17,558 nucleotides of DNA. Origin: Fervidibacter sinensis. Its GTDB lineage: Bacteria; Armatimonadota; Fervidibacteria; Fervidibacterales; Fervidibacteraceae. The position numbers were made by a program, and so were the translations under genes. The notes under the pieces are model-generated. The model saw only the letters and a program-made list of their open reading frames with translations, was not told the origin of the DNA and ran no database searches. The stretch lies in assembly GCA_032161045.1 (NCBI GenBank), contig JAVHTH010000044.1. The stretch is one strand, 5' to 3'. Position 1 is the first letter of the stretch. The number at the start of each line of letters is the position of its first letter. Shown piece after piece: positions 13,293 to 17,558 of the stretch.

Positions 13293-14450
13293 ATGAAAAT
13301 TCTTTTCGTCTCCGAGTGTTACCATCCTGTCCGAAATGGAATTGTTGCCGTCATTGACATCTTGACGGACCAATTGAGGAAGCGAGGGCACGAGGTCATG
13401 GTAGTTGCTCCCCAGCATCCAAGGGCGGGTCCGGACCCTGAAGGCGTCGTTCGTGTTCCTTCATTGCCCAACCCCTTTTATCCCGACTATCCTGCGGCAA
13501 TTCCTTGGGCTAAACAGTTACCTCAGGTCATTGACACTTTCAAGCCAGACATTGTGCACACCCATTCGTTCATGTGGCTTTCCCGTTTCGCGCTTCGTCA
13601 CGCTAAACGACGCAACATCCCGGTCGTCACAACCTTCCATACCCTTGTGACCGAATACTTGCACTATGCCCCTGTTCCGCGATGGATTAGTTTGCCTTTC
13701 ATCACCCGATGGGTCTCGTCTTTTTGCAATGAGTGCAAAGCCGTTATCATCGTCTCCCCCATCGCCGAACCCTTACTCCGTTCCTTCGGCGTCAAGACAC
13801 CAATTGAGTTCATCCCGACGGGAGTTGACGCTGAGCAGTTCGGGAGAGGAGATGGTTTTCGGGTTCGGAAAGAGTTGGGAATTCCTTCAACCGCGAGCGT
13901 GCTGCTTTATGTCGGGCGCATCGCTAAGGAGAAAAACATTGCCTTCCTGCTTGAGGCACTTTCGCCCGTTTTGGCGGAACGACCACGAACCTACTTGGTT
14001 TTGGTCGGGGACGGACCAGAAATGGCTGCGATGAAAGCAAAAGCCAAAAGTTTGCCGGGCGGGGAGCGAATAATTTTCGCTGGTAGCCGACCGAGAGACG
14101 AAATTCCAAATTTCCACGCCGCCGCTGATATTTTCGTGTTCGCTTCAGTAACGGAGATGCAAGGTTTGGCGTTGACGGAAGCGATGATGGCGGGATTGCC
14201 CGTTGTGGTGATAGGTGAGGGTGGCATCCAACATTTTGTCAAGGACGGGGAGGTAGGGTTCGTTGTCCCCCACGACAAATTCGGTTTCGCAAACGCTGTT
14301 CGGACACTTTTAGACAAACCGCACTTGCGCATGGCAATGGCAGAGCGGGCAAGAGAGTTCGCAATGCAAACCTTTTCCTTGACAATTTGTCTGGATAGGT
14401 TGGAGGCGCTTTATCAGAAGGTCTTAGCAAAAGCGATGGAACATGTTTGA
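13293..14450 (+). CDS. GT4-family glycosyltransferase
   Basis: This 385-residue GT-B protein has the GT4 signature: an N-terminal MKILFVSECYHPVRNGIVAV with a glycine loop, FHT (H116), PTGVDAEQF, the donor-phosphate residues R209 and K214 (VGRIAKEKN), and the E-X7-E motif E288-E296 (EMQGLALTE). The long loop after EYLHYAPVPR and the IIVSPI segment resemble membrane-associated lipid glycosyltransferases such as 1,2-diacylglycerol glucosyltransferases, so a glycolipid product is plausible but not proven. ATG 13293 follows AGGTGGGG; GTG 13272, overlapping the previous stop, is less likely. It is probably co-transcribed with the ANTAR regulator. Confidence 0.9.
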   Translation: MKILFVSECYHPVRNGIVAVIDILTDQLRKRGHEVMVVAPQHPRAGPDPEGVVRVPSLPNPFYPDYPAAIPWAKQLPQVIDTFKPDIVHTHSFMWLSRFALRHAKRRNIPVVTTFHTLVTEYLHYAPVPRWISLPFITRWVSSFCNECKAVIIVSPIAEPLLRSFGVKTPIEFIPTGVDAEQFGRGDGFRVRKELGIPSTASVLLYVGRIAKEKNIAFLLEALSPVLAERPRTYLVLVGDGPEMAAMKAKAKSLPGGERIIFAGSRPRDEIPNFHAAADIFVFASVTEMQGLALTEAMMAGLPVVVIGEGGIQHFVKDGEVGFVVPHDKFGFANAVRTLLDKPHLRMAMAERAREFAMQTFSLTICLDRLEALYQKVLAKAMEHV

Positions 14451-14519
14451 AAACGGGACGGTGAGGGGTAAACAGGCAACGGCGTTGTTAATGCATCAAT
14501 CTCGGAGGTGCCATCAAGG

Positions 14520-15998
14520 TTGGCTACCTTTTGCCGCCATTGTGGAAACGCGATAGGGGACGGGGTGGAAAGATGTTCCCACTGTGGCGCTTCGTTGAAC
14601 GGAAAAGCCAACACGGAAAGCGAAAAGAATTTGCCCAGCGAACCAGCAAATAAATTGCCTGAAACATCGCCAGAGGATTTACTGGCTCAAGCGATGAAAC
14701 TTGCGGATGAAGGCGCCTACGATGACGCTATCTTGGTTTGCCGACGAGCCATCGGACTGAAGGAAGATTTCGTCGCCGCATATGCTTTTCTGGGCGAACT
14801 TTACGAGCGCGTCGGAGAGCGGGAGAAGGCTTTGGCTGCTTACGAGAAAGCGTTGTCCCTTGACAAAAATTACGAACCTGCGAAGTTGGGCAAGGAAAGG
14901 CTTGAGACAGCGCCACCACCACTGACAATTCCTTCACCTGAGCCGAGCAATTGGGTTTGGATGGGACATCCTTTGCCTTTGCTGGGGGCGACTGCGTTGG
15001 TTGTTGGGCTACTGTTCGCAGTTCGGATGATTGCTCCCCCGGTTCCTAAATCTTCACCCGTTCCGCCCCAACCTCCAATCACTTTGGCGCCTTCACCTCA
15101 ATCCCCTGCTGCCCCGTCAACAGTCCCACCGCTGCCAGCAGCAGTGGAAGTCGCTTTGAAGCGTGGGATGGAAGCGTTGAATGCTCAAAAGTATGACGAG
15201 GCGATAAGGTGGTTTGAGCGTGCACTTCAATTTGCACCGAACAACAATGAAGCGAGGAGTTGGCTTTTGATCGCGAGAGCGATGAAGGAAGAAGCACAAC
15301 CTCAACGCCGACCACCTGTGGTTGCTGCCCGCCCAGAAAATATCCCTTTGCCTGTCTTGCCTTCGCCTTCTTCGCGAGAACAAGCCTCTTCCCAAGTCCA
15401 TCCTCGTCCTTCCCGTCAATCTCAACAGCCTTCAACGAACCCTGAACCCCGTCAACCTCAAACCGTTCAAGTCCCAACAACATCGCCGACATGGGTTTGG
15501 CAACCTCAATGGGGTTCAACTTCGCCGATAATGCCTCAATCACCTCAGGCAAACCCGTTCGTAACTCAAGGTCAACCACAGCGTCCAATCGTGCCAACCT
15601 TGCCTCAATCTCCAGCGCTCCCTTCGCCTACAGAAAAACCGCCCGCCATCAACCCGCAAACGGGTTCGCTTCCTTCCATCCCACCAATGCCTATGAGTGT
15701 TGAGGATATGGAACGGCAAGCGTCTCAGAAGGTTTACGAAGGCGACCTCGCTGGTGCGGCGCAAATTTACCGAGCCATGCTCTCACAAGGTGTCGGGATT
15801 GAGCGTGAGGGCTACATTAGACAGCAACTTGCTTTGACCCTTCAGCAATTGCGGAGATACGACGAGGCGGCAGAGGAATACGAGAGAGCCATTGCTGCTT
15901 ACAAGCGCCAAATTGAACAGGGCATAAACACCGCAGCGGCACAACGCGGGATTGAAGCGTGCCAGCGAGGATTGGAAATCTGTAGACGGGCAAGGTGA
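14520..15998 (+). CDS. Zinc-ribbon, TPR and single-span membrane protein with Pro/Gln-rich linker
   Basis: This protein of about 492 residues starts with a zinc ribbon (C5, C8, C19, C22; CRHC...CSHC). TPR repeats follow at about 52-130 (DLLAQAMKLADEGAYDDAIL, YAFLGELYERVGEREKALAA), a membrane span at about 151-170, another TPR (about 209-255, NAQKYDEAIRWFERALQFAP), a long Pro/Gln/Ser-rich low-complexity linker (about 260-400), and C-terminal TPR-like helices (about 405-490). The start is probably TTG 14520, since GGAGGT lies about 10 bases upstream; GTG 14508 overlaps that site. The layout places zinc ribbon and first TPRs on one side and the other TPRs across the membrane. It lies 69 bp after the glycosyltransferase and 7 bp before the next TPR gene. 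Function unknown. Confidence 0.82.
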   Translation: MATFCRHCGNAIGDGVERCSHCGASLNGKANTESEKNLPSEPANKLPETSPEDLLAQAMKLADEGAYDDAILVCRRAIGLKEDFVAAYAFLGELYERVGEREKALAAYEKALSLDKNYEPAKLGKERLETAPPPLTIPSPEPSNWVWMGHPLPLLGATALVVGLLFAVRMIAPPVPKSSPVPPQPPITLAPSPQSPAAPSTVPPLPAAVEVALKRGMEALNAQKYDEAIRWFERALQFAPNNNEARSWLLIARAMKEEAQPQRRPPVVAARPENIPLPVLPSPSSREQASSQVHPRPSRQSQQPSTNPEPRQPQTVQVPTTSPTWVWQPQWGSTSPIMPQSPQANPFVTQGQPQRPIVPTLPQSPALPSPTEKPPAINPQTGSLPSIPPMPMSVEDMERQASQKVYEGDLAGAAQIYRAMLSQGVGIEREGYIRQQLALTLQQLRRYDEAAEEYERAIAAYKRQIEQGINTAAAQRGIEACQRGLEICRRAR

Positions 15999-16005
15999 AG
16001 AACTC

Positions 16006-17558
16006 ATGCGGCTCATTTTGACTTCATTTTTGCTCCTACTCACTGTCGCTCCTGCAATTTCCCAATCGGTTGCCGTTTTGCTTTTACCCCCGCCTTCACC
16101 ACCTGCAAGCACCGAGGCACAAGACGCCCTCGTCGCCACTTTGCCGGTGGTGTGGCAAAAGGTTTTCGGGAAGTTAACAGCGGTGACCTTCCACAAAGAA
16201 TCGCCGTCAATTCAACGAGCAAAGCGCGAGGGCAAGTTGCCTCCAGAAGCCTTGACAAATCCTTATGAACACGCCGACAAGTTGTGTGCCATTGAGGGCG
16301 CGAAGGTTGCTTTGTGGGTGAGGGTTGTAGGTGCTGGTGGTAAAACACCTCGGGCAGTTGAGGCGAGGATGCTCGTTCCCGTTGATGCCCGTTTTGAAAC
16401 CAACCTTACTGAAACTCCCATCACGACTGAGGAGCGAAAACTTCTTTCCACAATTTCACCGAGAACTCCACCGACACCGGAAATGGTCCTTGCACTCAGG
16501 TTGGGACAATGGTTGCAGGAGCAGACGAAGACAATTTTTGAAGCCCAACTTGACCAGCCTGCCGTCCCCGACTTGAAAACTGTGCAATCGCTGATAGCGG
16601 AAGGCAAATTTGATGAAGCGATTCAAGCAGTAAGCCGAATGATTGCGGAATCGCCACGACACCCGCTGCTTTACCTCCTTTTAGGGCAGGCTTATGAGGG
16701 GCGGCAAAGGTGGGATGATGCATTGCTTGAATACAGGAGAGCCGTTCAACTTCAGTCCGATTTGTTGGAAGCATGGAAAGGCATCGCAAGGGCTGCGAGC
16801 CAAAGAAACCGATGGGATTTGGTTCTCACGGCGGTTCGGCAACTGCGGAAGTTGCAAGGAGAGATTGAGCCAACTTTCCTCGCTTTGGGCGCTCGCGCAG
16901 CAAACACACTCGCATCCGATGCGTGGAAGAAGGGGAAGGACAAAGAGGCGGAAGCGTTACGCAAAGAGGCTATTGAACTTGATACTTTGCTTTGCCAATC
17001 CACTTCGGAACTTGCGCTGATTTTGGGCGCAGTGGAGCGATTGCAAGGCAACCGCCAACCAAACTTAGCCAAAGAAGCCTTGACAAAAATTGTCACACAA
17101 CTACCCATTGACAAAACCTTCACCGAGCGGATTTTGAACATGGCTTGGATTCTAAGAGCGCCCGAACTTGTTCATCAATTTCTCGCCCGCCTCGCTTCAA
17201 ATGACAAAGAACCGATAGCACTTAGCCGAGTTTCTTTCCGAATCGCAGTGAGCGTTTTGGATGGAGAAGCGGTCAAACTGTTCAATCAAGTTCGCAATGA
17301 CCTTGTTTCTTTTGATGCCGCAAAGTTGAGCCGAGATGACCTTATGGCTCGCTTGCAACAGGTCAACGCTAACGCCGAGCAACTGTTGCGACTCGGACAT
17401 GCCATCCAAGCCCCTGAACCTTTCAGCAAAACCCACGCACGAAGGTTGCTTTGCTACGAACTTTTCTTGCAAGCAACGACTTTGTTGATGGAGTGGGTTG
17501 AGCAGCGAGATGATTTGATGCGCCGACGGGCAGTTGTTTTGTATGAGTTCGCCCGAAC
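16006..17558 (+). CDS. Secreted TPR-repeat protein, C-terminus beyond the window
   Basis: The frame opens at ATG 16006 (AGGTGA upstream) and has no stop to the right edge, giving at least 517 codons. The start is a signal peptide (MRLILTSFLLLLTVAPAISQ), so it should be exported. A first domain (about 22-185) has no family I recognise (SVAVLLLPPPSP; ALWVRVVGAGGKTP). TPR-like helices follow: IAEGKFDEAIQAVSRMIAES, LYLLLGQAYEGRQRWDDALL, EYRRAVQLQSDLLEAWKGIA and further helical repeats. It begins 7 bp after the previous TPR protein's stop, so co-translation is likely, and the two may form one envelope-spanning assembly (inference). Confidence 0.85.
   Translation, partial: MRLILTSFLLLLTVAPAISQSVAVLLLPPPSPPASTEAQDALVATLPVVWQKVFGKLTAVTFHKESPSIQRAKREGKLPPEALTNPYEHADKLCAIEGAKVALWVRVVGAGGKTPRAVEARMLVPVDARFETNLTETPITTEERKLLSTISPRTPPTPEMVLALRLGQWLQEQTKTIFEAQLDQPAVPDLKTVQSLIAEGKFDEAIQAVSRMIAESPRHPLLYLLLGQAYEGRQRWDDALLEYRRAVQLQSDLLEAWKGIARAASQRNRWDLVLTAVRQLRKLQGEIEPTFLALGARAANTLASDAWKKGKDKEAEALRKEAIELDTLLCQSTSELALILGAVERLQGNRQPNLAKEALTKIVTQLPIDKTFTERILNMAWILRAPELVHQFLARLASNDKEPIALSRVSFRIAVSVLDGEAVKLFNQVRNDLVSFDAAKLSRDDLMARLQQVNANAEQLLRLGHAIQAPEPFSKTHARRLLCYELFLQATTLLMEWVEQRDDLMRRRAVVLYEFAR

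Overview
The window looks like a chromosomal segment of an Armatimonadota-type bacterium, possibly close to the thermophilic Fervidibacter group. This is an inference from recalled family resemblance, not a search. The supporting signs are pseudopilin-like proteins with a C-terminal H-X9-DG motif, a large DUF6785/DUF6784-type membrane protein, zinc-ribbon/TPR membrane proteins, strong GGAGG-type ribosome sites with some GTG/TTG starts, and many short GC-rich palindromes between genes. I see no tRNA, rRNA, CRISPR array, transposase, phage gene or plasmid function.

Layout. (1) Positions 1-1096 hold a small family of H-X9-DG proteins on the minus strand. One paralogue runs off the left edge (1-73), one is intact (127-675), and one is a decayed remnant (851-991) broken by an inverted duplication. 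A two-hairpin repeat sits beside them. (2) Positions 1097-3269 are a two-gene plus-strand unit: a NfeD/YqiJ-like membrane protein with a His/Asp-rich loop, then a flotillin. (3) Positions 3287-6178, minus strand, hold a zinc-ribbon single-pass membrane protein and a DUF6785-like polytopic membrane protein that carries an 8-bp tandem repeat inside its coding sequence. (4) Positions 6299-7961 hold a palindromic repeat, a HEAT-repeat lipoprotein (+), a 55-residue single-span membrane protein (-) and a classical pseudopilin (-). (5) Positions 8103-11176, minus strand, form a compact run of an RlmI-type rRNA methyltransferase, hisF and an AraC-type regulator. (6) Positions 11177-12678 contain a second copy of the two-hairpin repeat, an isocitrate lyase/PEP mutase superfamily enzyme (+), and a run of five different perfect hairpins. 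(7) Positions 12679-17558, plus strand, hold an ANTAR response regulator, a GT4 glycosyltransferase, a zinc-ribbon/TPR membrane protein and a secreted TPR protein that runs off the right edge.

Functional picture. The strongest linkages are NfeD-like protein with flotillin (membrane microdomain organisation), the ANTAR regulator with the glycosyltransferase (17 bp apart, probably co-transcribed), and the two TPR proteins (7 bp apart). hisF is separated from other histidine genes here. The most unusual material is non-coding: families of short palindromes whose stems differ in sequence but stay paired, including two copies of a two-hairpin element with compensatory changes and a five-hairpin cluster just upstream of the ANTAR regulator. 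I did not find a clearly recognisable defence, biosynthetic or mobile system.
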